Below are positions 1-6,969 of a stretch of DNA of 11,703 nt, one piece after another. The position numbers and the translations under genes were made by a program. Each line of letters starts with the position of its first letter. The first letter of the stretch is position 1. The notes beneath the pieces were generated by a model that worked only from the letters and a program-made list of their open reading frames with translations, searched no databases and had not been told where the DNA came from. This DNA comes from Flavobacteriales bacterium (GTDB lineage Bacteria; Bacteroidota; Bacteroidia; Flavobacteriales; Flavobacteriaceae): contig PAGT01000013.1 of the NCBI GenBank assembly GCA_002705485.1, positions 1-11,703 on the forward strand, written 5' to 3'.

Positions 1-1746
1 AATCATACAGCCGTTGTTTTAGGTGATGAAAGTTTAATTGGACCCTATTTGAATGTGAACGAATACAAGACAAAGGACTTAGACATAAGTGTCAATAAAA
101 AATTAGATTTAACAGAGTTTTCTAAACTAATTAATAATATATTTTCAATTCAAAAAGAAAAAAACACTTTTTCTAAAGCCATTTTTGATGACTTGTTTTG
201 TAATGATCTTTTTAAAATTTTTTTTAAATCTTATTTAAAACTAAAAATACAAGAAAAAAAAGTTTTAAATAACTTATTTATAGAAAACTCTAAATCGAAG
301 GATATAATAAAAAATATAAAAGGATTTTTTGAACTAATTAGTTCAAAATCAGAAAAAGGATCATTTTATGAGTTACAAATTCATGAATGTAATAAGACTT
401 TAAGCCATATTGAGAATTTGGTAGAGACGTTTCCTGCTCTAGAAAACAAAGAAAACTTACTTAAAATTATTATTGATAAAATGGAAAAGGTTGTGTTGAG
501 ATATCATCCAAATCAAAGCGGTAAAATCAAAATAATGGGTATACTGGAATCCAGGTGTCTTAATTACGAGAATGTTGTTATTACGTCTGTTAACGAAGGC
601 ATACTCCCAAAAGGCAAAACATACGATTCTTTGATTCCGTATGATCTCAAAAAAAAACATGGTCTTTTGACGCATGAAGAAAGAGATGCAATATATACTT
701 ACCATTTTTACAGGTTAATCAAACGTGCTAAAAATATTTACTTGATATATAACAGTAATAATAGTGGGATATTGGGAAATGAGAAAAGTAGATTCATACA
801 TCAACTAGAGCTTGACGAAAAAAAAGAAAGGGTTTTTTATAATAGCAACCTAACCATTGAGAATAATATGTCTGAAAAATATTATGCTAAAACGCCTGAA
901 GCGTTGAAAAAGTTGAAAAAATTAGCTGTATCTGGATTTTCTCCCTCTGTGGTTGAATTATACATAAAAAACCCAATTGACTTTTATTTTAAGGTGTTGC
1001 TTTCAGTTAAAGATAATGATGAAGAATCAGAACATAATCCAAGAGTAATTGGCATAGTTTTCCATGAAATATTGGAATTATTATATAATCCGTATATAAA
1101 CCAAACACTGGATGAACATAAACTATTAAAAATTATTAGAAATATAGAGATTGTTTCAAAGAAAGTTTTTTTAAAAAATAAGTTGAATTTTAAAGAGGGA
1201 AAAGGATTAATAATATTCGAGATAATCAAAAGCGCTATTAAAAAAATGCTAAAAATGGAAATTGAGGACATCCTACTTGGTGCTGAAATTGAGATTATTG
1301 AATTAGAGAAGAAGTTAAATTGTTCGTTAGAACTGGAAAGCTTTGGATTCCCCATCAATATAAAAGGAGTTATTGATAGGATCGACAAAAGAAATGGAAT
1401 AATAAGAATTGTAGATTATAAAACAGGGAGCTTCAATTCAACAGAAATTAAATTGAAAAACGTAGATTGTTGTTTTGAATCAAAAAAAACAAAATCCATG
1501 CAGCTGTTATTTTATTCGTTAATGTTTCTTAAAAATAATCCAGAATGCGATAGATTGCAGGTTGGATTAATATGTATGCGAGATATAAGCAAAGGGCTAA
1601 ATAAACTTGGATTAAAAAATTTGGAACAAGGTTATGATTATAATATTGATAAATCAGTCATTTCAAAATTTGAAAAAAATCTTGAAAATTTAATAACAGA
1701 AATTTTTAATTCAAAGGTCCCCTTCAAGCCAAATTGCCTCGGGTAA
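1..1746 (+). CDS. RecB/AddB-like PD-(D/E)XK nuclease, C-terminal part (5' end outside window)
   Basis: The reading frame is open from base 1, so this is a fragment of 581 codons. The first in-frame start-like codon (TTG at 49) lies inside the protein. Numbering visible codons, residues ~179-215 resemble the C-terminal part of an UvrD/AddB-type helicase domain (GILESR at 180-185, NEGILP at 198-203). Residues ~350-575 form a RecB-family nuclease domain with all expected motifs: G-x3-HE (H355), GVIDRID (D459), VDYKTG (D472, K474) and Q-x3-Y (Q501, Y505). Family members process double-strand DNA ends for recombinational repair in the cytoplasm, with an AddA-like helicase partner. That partner is not visible here. 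The protein ends about 70 residues after the QxxxY motif without the C-x2-C-x5-C type iron-sulphur cluster tail of classical AddB. The catalytic set is intact, so nuclease activity is inferred. It is convergent with the minus-strand block. The family call is firm; the exact name (addB-like) is less so. Confidence 0.87.
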   Translation, partial: NHTAVVLGDESLIGPYLNVNEYKTKDLDISVNKKLDLTEFSKLINNIFSIQKEKNTFSKAIFDDLFCNDLFKIFFKSYLKLKIQEKKVLNNLFIENSKSKDIIKNIKGFFELISSKSEKGSFYELQIHECNKTLSHIENLVETFPALENKENLLKIIIDKMEKVVLRYHPNQSGKIKIMGILESRCLNYENVVITSVNEGILPKGKTYDSLIPYDLKKKHGLLTHEERDAIYTYHFYRLIKRAKNIYLIYNSNNSGILGNEKSRFIHQLELDEKKERVFYNSNLTIENNMSEKYYAKTPEALKKLKKLAVSGFSPSVVELYIKNPIDFYFKVLLSVKDNDEESEHNPRVIGIVFHEILELLYNPYINQTLDEHKLLKIIRNIEIVSKKVFLKNKLNFKEGKGLIIFEIIKSAIKKMLKMEIEDILLGAEIEIIELEKKLNCSLELESFGFPINIKGVIDRIDKRNGIIRIVDYKTGSFNSTEIKLKNVDCCFESKKTKSMQLLFYSLMFLKNNPECDRLQVGLICMRDISKGLNKLGLKNLEQGYDYNIDKSVISKFEKNLENLITEIFNSKVPFKPNCLG

Positions 1747-1792
1747 TCGAACCCTTAATCTTTCAAATTTTATACATTCAAAAACTACCTGA

Positions 1793-1820
1793 TAATTACT
1801 TAAACTAGTAATTAATTTTT
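1793..1820 (+). terminator. Probable AT-only rho-independent terminator of the nuclease gene
   Basis: An inverted repeat TAATTACT (1793-1800) / AGTAATTA (1807-1814) forms a perfect 8-bp stem with a 6-base loop. After one A it is followed by five T (1816-1820). It lies 46 bases past the nuclease stop in the convergent gap, so a terminator for the plus-strand gene is the natural reading. The stem has only one G-C pair, so it would be weak. On the minus strand the nearest T-run is several bases away, so use as a bidirectional terminator for the SOUL gene is less likely. Confidence 0.45.
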
Positions 1821-1876
1821 AGCATATCCAATATTTTTATGCCTTTCTGTTTTTTTGAATTTTAAAGGTTGCAGTC

Positions 1877-2413
1877 CTAAGGATACTCAATCTGGATTAA
1901 AACCTCGTTTCTCCTGTTAAAAACTTTATAAGGACTATTATATGTTAAAGACATCGGTAGTTTTTGAATAGTTTTATATCCATTTTCAGCTAATTTTTGT
2001 AAAAGAACTTTATGATTTTTTTTTACTTTTTCAGAATTAGAGTATCCTCCAAATTGGATCGCTGCATAGTATCCTGGCTTAGTAGAGTAGATCTGAATTT
2101 CCTTATCGAGAGGTTGTGAAGCGTTTTGTATTGAATATTTTGAGGGCAGGACAAACTCCATTGTATTTTTGTTTCCTTCTCGTGTCATATAGACAGGGCT
2201 AGTCATAGCTATCTTTTCACTTCCCTCATTATTTCCGCTTATATAACGAAATAATTTAGCAAAATTTCTGTCGGATGTAACTTTAGCTTTAACGACTGAG
2301 GGATAAAACCTAATTTCAAAATTATTCATTGACTTAATTACTTCATAATTTTGTGTTTCTGTTTCTTGAGCAAATATCCCCACGGATAATAAAATTAGAA
2401 AAACTTTTTTCAT
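1877..2413 (-). CDS. Secreted SOUL-family (haem-binding-protein-like) protein
   Basis: A 178-residue protein. I chose the ATG at 2413 over the GTG one codon upstream because it begins a normal signal peptide: MKK, then a hydrophobic stretch to about residue 15 (cleavage likely after IFA, before QE). There is no lipobox cysteine, so a soluble periplasmic or exported protein is inferred. The mature part reads as a single SOUL domain: YEVI at 23-26, FRYISG at 55-60, EKIAMTSPV at 66-74, MEFVLP at 85-90, FGGYSN at 121-126 and LTYNSPY at 156-162, followed by the N-rich turn before the last strand. SOUL proteins are named for vertebrate haem/porphyrin binders, but many bacterial members have no shown ligand, so haem binding is not assured. 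It is the last gene of the minus-strand block, 55 bases after trhA, and may be on the men transcript or have its own promoter. I saw no strong promoter there. Confidence 0.9.
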   Translation of the reverse strand: MKKVFLILLSVGIFAQETETQNYEVIKSMNNFEIRFYPSVVKAKVTSDRNFAKLFRYISGNNEGSEKIAMTSPVYMTREGNKNTMEFVLPSKYSIQNASQPLDKEIQIYSTKPGYYAAIQFGGYSNSEKVKKNHKVLLQKLAENGYKTIQKLPMSLTYNSPYKVFNRRNEVLIQIEYP

Positions 2414-2468
2414 CACAATATATTTTAAAAGATAGAAATTAAAAAAAGATTATTGTTGTTAAAAATAA

Positions 2469-3089
2469 TTAAATAACAAATAATAAAATAGCAAAGTAGT
2501 GTGCTGTACTGCCTGCCAAAACGAAAATGTGCCAAATCGTATGGGAATATCTAAGATTCTTTTTTTGATAAAAATAAGTTCCAATAGTATAGAAAAAACC
2601 GCTTATAACCAATAAAAAAAAACCTTTAGCTGGTAGAATTTCAAAAACAGAATCGATGTCTATTAATATAAACCAACCCATTGATAGATATATAAATAAA
2701 GAAAACTTTTCATGTTTCCCTGTTTTAAAAATCTTGAAAATTGTTCCAGTTATGGCAATAATAAAAATAGAGGCAAATATCATAAGTCCAGATCCATCAA
2801 AAAGAGTAATTAAACAAATTGGAGCGTAGGATCCTGCAATAAGATAAAAAATACTTATGTGATCAATAGTTCTGTAGACTTGAGATTTAGAAGAGTCAAT
2901 TTTGAAATGATAAATGGTAGATGCTCCATACACAAATGTTAAACCAAAGAAAAAAAACAGGATACTAAATAAGCTGTAGGGTGTGAGATTTTGGTTTGCC
3001 GCTATCATGAAAGGCAATCCTATTAGGCTTAAAAAAAACCCAATAAGATGGGTTAATGTATTATATATTTCTTTTTCTTGCTGTTTCAT
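2469..3089 (-). CDS. trhA: Haemolysin III / TrhA (PAQR-superfamily) seven-helix membrane protein
   Basis: A 206-residue integral membrane protein with about seven hydrophobic helices, the usual length for bacterial HlyIII/YqfA. Signature residues are present: E7 and N10-x3-H14 before helix 1, S57-x3-H61 at the end of helix 2, RTIDH with D76 and H77, the conserved AGSYAP at 85-90, and H183-x3-H187 plus H197 in the last helix. H61, H183 and H187 match the three zinc ligands of the PAQR fold, with D76 near the water-holding aspartate. Family members affect membrane composition or fluidity and may be hydrolases; the haemolysin name is historical. The ATG lies inside the end of menE (29-base overlap), which suggests coupled translation. 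It has no known role in menaquinone synthesis, so its place in this operon is unexplained. The symbol is by family and the function is inferred. Confidence 0.9.
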   Translation of the reverse strand: MKQQEKEIYNTLTHLIGFFLSLIGLPFMIAANQNLTPYSLFSILFFFFGLTFVYGASTIYHFKIDSSKSQVYRTIDHISIFYLIAGSYAPICLITLFDGSGLMIFASIFIIAITGTIFKIFKTGKHEKFSLFIYLSMGWFILIDIDSVFEILPAKGFFLLVISGFFYTIGTYFYQKKNLRYSHTIWHIFVLAGSTAHYFAILLFVI

Positions 3090-4137
3090 TTTTAATTTTT
3101 AGAACCCTTTCTCTAATATTTTTCCTATCTATTTTTCCGTTTTTTATTGTAAATTTTTCAAGAGTGAAGACGAGTTTCGGCCTTTCATATCTTGAAAGAC
3201 TCTCAAACATTCTTTTTACATTTGGAGGAACACACTTTTCAAATACAATTACAATCTTTTCTATTAAAATAGGATCAGGAATCCCACATATAATAAATCT
3301 AATATTTTTGAAATTAACAACTTTCTTTTCAAGAAGTTCTGGAAAATATTTAATACCCCCACAGTTTATCACGGAGTCTTTTCGCCCTTTCCAAAAAAAA
3401 GATTTATCATCAATCAATTCAACTATATCGTTTGTGACTATAGTGTTTTTATTTAAATCGGGAGCAGAAATAATTAAGCATCCAGACTTTAGTCCAAAAG
3501 TAGCACCCGGAACAGCACTAAAATGCTTTTCTCCTTTGCTTAAATTTTTTATAGCTATATGAGAAACAGTTTCAGTCATTCCAAATGTTTCATATACTTC
3601 AGTCGATTTCGTATTAATTATTTCAATCAATGACTTGTGAACGGGAGCGCCTCCAATCAATAGTTTTTTTACCTTGTTTAAGTGCTCTATCGTTTTTTTA
3701 ACTTGACTAGGAACCATTGCTGCAAAATCATATGATTCAGAATTTCTAGTAAGAGGCGAGCCATTTGGTTCAATTGTACACATGTTTAGACCTATAAACA
3801 AAGACCTAATTACCATCATTTTCCCAGCAATGTACTTGACAGGAAGACATAGTAATGAACGATCTTTTTCTTTAAGTCCAAAAATCTGAGCACTCTTTTT
3901 TGCCGAATTAATCATTGCAGCTTTCAGTATTTTAATTTTTTTTGGATCACCAGTAGTTCCAGAAGTGCTCACATTAATATAATCTTTAGGATTAAACCAA
4001 TTTGTTAAAAATCTAACAAGCTCGGGATCAAGGTGATCTTTTTTAAAGTTTGAATTAAAATGAACCAAACTCTTAAACAATTTTCCGTTTATTTTAAAGT
4101 TAGGGTTACAAGTTTGAATAGTTGATTTTCTTTTCAA
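3061..4137 (-). CDS. menE: o-Succinylbenzoate-CoA ligase (short MenE)
   Basis: An ANL-superfamily adenylating enzyme that would convert o-succinylbenzoate, ATP and CoA to OSB-CoA. Motifs in order: A3 P-loop TSGTTGDPK (58-66), YETFGMTET (182-190), TNDIVE with D237, the hinge GRKD (251-254) followed by NCGGIK, and IKNGKIDR near the end with K335 as the expected adenylation lysine. At 358 residues it is shorter than the E. coli and B. subtilis enzymes, with only about 57 residues before the P-loop. A short N-terminal region is, as far as I recall, usual for Bacteroidota MenE. The start is TTG at 4137: an in-frame stop lies at 4161-4159, no in-frame ATG occurs before residue 75, and the N-terminus (NPNFKING) matches the usual family beginning. 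It starts one base after the menC stop, so it probably depends on reinitiation. The 3' end overlaps trhA. Confidence 0.92.
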   Translation of the reverse strand: MKRKSTIQTCNPNFKINGKLFKSLVHFNSNFKKDHLDPELVRFLTNWFNPKDYINVSTSGTTGDPKKIKILKAAMINSAKKSAQIFGLKEKDRSLLCLPVKYIAGKMMVIRSLFIGLNMCTIEPNGSPLTRNSESYDFAAMVPSQVKKTIEHLNKVKKLLIGGAPVHKSLIEIINTKSTEVYETFGMTETVSHIAIKNLSKGEKHFSAVPGATFGLKSGCLIISAPDLNKNTIVTNDIVELIDDKSFFWKGRKDSVINCGGIKYFPELLEKKVVNFKNIRFIICGIPDPILIEKIVIVFEKCVPPNVKRMFESLSRYERPKLVFTLEKFTIKNGKIDRKNIRERVLKIKNETARKRNI

Positions 4138-4138
4138 A

Positions 4139-5185
4139 TTAGATGTTTTTGAAGAAATTTAAATCCCATTTTTTTTTGGAGTCATAACATAGTTTACCTT
4201 GTTTAATAAATAAAGGACAATCAATATTATTGGAGTAAAGCCCTCCGGTCCCTAAACCCTGATAAAGTTTTGTATTCTTATTAAAAACCCATTGAGATAT
4301 TGCATTTAGACCAACATTACTTTCGAGAGCACTTGTTGACCACCAACCAATATTTAATGAATTTGCTGCCTTAATCCATGAATCAGTTTTTGATAGCCCA
4401 CCCAAGAGGCTAGGCTTTAAGATGATATAAGAAGGATTGATTTTTGCCAGAAAATCATTTTTTTCAATTTCTGACTCTATCCCAATTAGCTCCTCATCTA
4501 AAGCTATATCTATTGGAGAGTGCTCACATATTAAAGACATTTTATCCCATTGCTTTGTGGCTATTGGTTGTTCTATAGAATGAATGTCATAATCTGAGAG
4601 TTTTTTTAGCCTATCCATTGCAATTTCATATTTAAAAGCACCATTTGCATCTAGTCTTATTTCGATGTCAGATTTTTTAAATTCATTTCTAAATTGTTTT
4701 AAAAGTTGACATTCTAATTTGAAATCTAATGAGCCAACCTTTATTTTAATACAATCAAAACCAGATTCTATCTTTTTTTTGATTTGTAGTTTCATTTCTG
4801 AAAAATTACTCATCCAAATAAGTCCATTAATCGGAATATTTTTTAACCCTGAAACAAATGATGAATTTTCAAACTCAAACGGATTCGTACTTTCAAGAGA
4901 TAAAAAAGCAGTTTCTAATCCAAATATAATAGAAGGAAAACTTTCAATAGTTTTAGAAAGCTCCTTAAATCCCAATTGAATATTTTGACAAATAAAGTCT
5001 AAGTTTTTTTCAATCTCAAAAAATGGATCAGGACTTAATCCTTTAATAATACTACATTCTCCAATTCCGATTTTATTTTCTTCTTTAATTATTATAAACC
5101 AACTTTCTTTCTCGGATAAAACTCCCCTGGAAGTCCCACTAGGAATTAAAAATTTTAAGGAGTGTTTGAAATAGCTTGCACGCAT
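4139..5185 (-). CDS. menC: o-Succinylbenzoate synthase (MenC)
   Basis: An enolase-superfamily enzyme of 348 residues that dehydrates SHCHC to o-succinylbenzoate. The capping domain begins with the usual GECSxIxGLSPDP stretch (42-54). The barrel then carries the full catalytic set: KIK with K147 and K149, RLDANG with D179, SIEQP with E205, ALDEE with D230 and E231 (metal ligands D179, E205, D230), and ILKPS with K257. TSALES (284-289) closes the active site in the way typical of MenC rather than a racemase. Its ATG shares one base with the menA stop (TAATG), a classic coupling junction, and menE follows after one base. The MenC call rests on the motif set and on its position between menA and menE; an N-succinylamino-acid racemase is the alternative in this family but does not fit the context. 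The gene contains a nine-base A tract near its end (4169-4177) with the frame intact. Confidence 0.95.
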   Translation of the reverse strand: MRASYFKHSLKFLIPSGTSRGVLSEKESWFIIIKEENKIGIGECSIIKGLSPDPFFEIEKNLDFICQNIQLGFKELSKTIESFPSIIFGLETAFLSLESTNPFEFENSSFVSGLKNIPINGLIWMSNFSEMKLQIKKKIESGFDCIKIKVGSLDFKLECQLLKQFRNEFKKSDIEIRLDANGAFKYEIAMDRLKKLSDYDIHSIEQPIATKQWDKMSLICEHSPIDIALDEELIGIESEIEKNDFLAKINPSYIILKPSLLGGLSKTDSWIKAANSLNIGWWSTSALESNVGLNAISQWVFNKNTKLYQGLGTGGLYSNNIDCPLFIKQGKLCYDSKKKWDLNFFKNI

Positions 5186-6093
5186 TAATTAAAAATGTAA
5201 TTTAAGGATGTAATTATGGAGTAAAAAAAAGTGGTAAGAACGAGCGGTTTAAGAAGTTTGTCAAAACCTTTGAGTTCTGATACAGTATAAACCTGAAATA
5301 TGTGATAAATTAAAATAATTATAATCGCAATTACAAAAAAATGGTGAAAATAAGAGCTGGTTTCTGTTTTAAAATGAAATATCAAAACATTAATCATTGA
5401 TATACAAATAAGAAAGTAGTGATAGATTCTTGCTTTATCAGGTCCTAGTTTAACAGCAATAGTATTTTTTTTTGATTTTTTGTCGTTTTCAAGATCCCTC
5501 ATATTATTCAAATTTAGAACACCAACGCTTAAACAGCCAATCGTCAATGATGGCAATAAAAGATCCAAACTTAATTCTGAGTTAAACAAATAGTTTGAGC
5601 CTAATACACTCACAATTCCAAAGAATATAAAAACAAAAAAATCTCCAAAACCAAAGTATCCATATGCATTTTTACCCATGGTATATTTGATGGCCGAAAA
5701 AATTGCAAGAATACCAATAAAAAGAAAGGTTAGAATATTTAAAAATTCATTTTTAAAAGAGACAATAATTAATGTAACTGTAAAAACAAATGAAATGAAT
5801 GCGGCTATTTTAATTCCTAATTTCATTTGCATTTGTGATATCAGTCCGGATTGTAATATTCTTTCAGGTCCTATTCTATTTTTATCAGTTCCACGAATCC
5901 CATCGCCGAAATCATTTGCAAAATTTGAAAGAACTTGGTACGAAATTGTTGTGCAAATTGCTAGCAAAAAAATAAAGATATTAAACAGATCTTTTGGGTA
6001 AGTAGCAAACGAGCCAATCAAAATTCCTGAAACAGACAAAGGAATTGTTCTTAATCTGGCTGCTTTTATCCAAGGACTTATTTTTTTGAACAT
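5185..6093 (-). CDS. menA: 1,4-Dihydroxy-2-naphthoate polyprenyltransferase (MenA)
   Basis: A membrane prenyltransferase of the UbiA superfamily that joins DHNA to a polyprenyl diphosphate, giving demethylmenaquinone. The 302-residue protein is mostly hydrophobic (about eight or nine helices). It shows both aspartate motifs that bind the Mg-diphosphate: N-x2-ND-x2-D (N57, N60, D61, D64) in the cytoplasmic loop after helix 2, and NNMRD-x3-D (D200, D204). Other family marks are PWIKAARLRT at the start and YGYFGFGDFFVF (144-155). I chose the ATG at 6093 over a TTG at 6114, because the extra seven residues (ending in LK) are not part of the usual start and the ATG gives the normal beginning. That leaves 25 bases after menB. 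The stop overlaps menC by one base. The chain length made cannot be told from sequence; MK-6 is usual in flavobacteria. A nine-base A tract lies at 5465-5473. Confidence 0.94.
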   Translation of the reverse strand: MFKKISPWIKAARLRTIPLSVSGILIGSFATYPKDLFNIFIFLLAICTTISYQVLSNFANDFGDGIRGTDKNRIGPERILQSGLISQMQMKLGIKIAAFISFVFTVTLIIVSFKNEFLNILTFLFIGILAIFSAIKYTMGKNAYGYFGFGDFFVFIFFGIVSVLGSNYLFNSELSLDLLLPSLTIGCLSVGVLNLNNMRDLENDKKSKKNTIAVKLGPDKARIYHYFLICISMINVLIFHFKTETSSYFHHFFVIAIIIILIYHIFQVYTVSELKGFDKLLKPLVLTTFFYSIITSLNYIFN

Positions 6094-6118
6094 TTTTAAT
6101 GTAATGTTAAACAAACAA

Positions 6119-6940
6119 CTATGGAAATTTTGGGTATTTTTTAAAGTTTGGGTCTCTTTTTTCTAAAAAAGCATTTTTCCCCTCTTGAGCTTCTTCCGAA
6201 AGATAATATAAAAGAGTAGCATCTCCAGCTAATTGCATCAGACCATGTTGGCCATCTAATTCTGCATTTAAGCTTCTTTTGATCATTCTTAGCGCTAATG
6301 GACTCCTTTTTTGCATAATTTTACACCAGTCTAGAACAGTTTCCTCTAACTTCTCAAGCGGAACCACCTCATTCACCATACCCATTTTTTTAGCTTCTTT
6401 TGCAGAGTATTGTTTACATAAAAACCAAATTTCTCTTGCTTTTTTCTGACCTACATGTCTAGCCAAATAAGATGAGCCAAATCCACCATCAAAGCTTCCA
6501 ACCTTGGGCCCGGTTTGACCAAAAATAGCATTATCACTCGCTATTGACAGGTCACAAACAACATGTAGAACATGACCACCTCCAATTGCATACCCATTTA
6601 CCATGGCAATGACAGGCTTTGGAATTTCCCTTATTCTTTTATGTAAATCTAAAACATTCAATCTGGGGACACCATCTTTTCCGATATACCCTCCAGAACC
6701 TTTAACGTTTTGGTCTCCTCCACTACAAAAAGCTTTATTTCCCTGGCCTGTAATAACAACGATATCAATATCATTTCTCTCTCTAGAAATATCCATGGCA
6801 TCCAGCATTTCGATATTTGTTTCAGGTCTAAACGCGTTATAAACTTTAGGTCTATTAATTGTGATTTTCGCAACACCATTATAAAACTCAAATTTGATAT
6901 CAGAGTATTTTTTGATACTTTTCCAAGAAGAATTCAACAT
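6119..6940 (-). CDS. menB: 1,4-Dihydroxy-2-naphthoyl-CoA synthase (MenB)
   Basis: A crotonase-fold enzyme of 273 residues that cyclises OSB-CoA to DHNA-CoA. The motifs are strongly conserved: FCSGGDQ (71-77) and NGYAIGGGH (115-123) shape the oxyanion hole, D151 in the VGSFDGG stretch is the catalytic aspartate region, and LLYYLSEEAQEG with Y246 near the C-terminus is the known swapped-tail tyrosine segment. The loop reads GQTGPKVG, with glycine where the mycobacterial-type enzymes carry an acidic residue. This marks it as a type I MenB, the class known to use bound bicarbonate in place of a side-chain base. The ATG at 6940 gives the normal short N-terminal extension (SSWKSI) of the family. 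It sits 29 bases after menD. This is the least ambiguous gene in the window; other crotonases lack the SFDGG and LSEEAQEG stretches. Confidence 0.97.
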   Translation of the reverse strand: MLNSSWKSIKKYSDIKFEFYNGVAKITINRPKVYNAFRPETNIEMLDAMDISRERNDIDIVVITGQGNKAFCSGGDQNVKGSGGYIGKDGVPRLNVLDLHKRIREIPKPVIAMVNGYAIGGGHVLHVVCDLSIASDNAIFGQTGPKVGSFDGGFGSSYLARHVGQKKAREIWFLCKQYSAKEAKKMGMVNEVVPLEKLEETVLDWCKIMQKRSPLALRMIKRSLNAELDGQHGLMQLAGDATLLYYLSEEAQEGKNAFLEKRDPNFKKYPKFP

Positions 6941-6969
6941 TAATTTTTTTGATAAATATAACGCTTTAT

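Noticed and set aside
984..1388. A 134-codon open frame on the minus strand
   Set aside because: It is antisense to the nuclease domain, has no recognisable motif and no promoter.
1822..1842. Second inverted repeat GCATA/TATGC in the convergent gap
   Set aside because: A 5-bp stem with an 11-base loop and no adjacent T-run is too weak to call.
2414..2468. Possible promoter before the SOUL gene
   Set aside because: Only partial matches to TAnnTTTG and no TTG at the right distance; AT-rich background explains it.
3056..3562. A 168-codon hydrophobic open frame on the plus strand
   Set aside because: It lies wholly opposite menE, whose motifs are intact. Its hydrophobic look is the usual result of reading an AT-rich gene antisense.
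6094..6114. Upstream TTG start for menA adding seven residues
   Set aside because: The ATG at 6093 gives the usual family N-terminus; the extension has no conserved residues.
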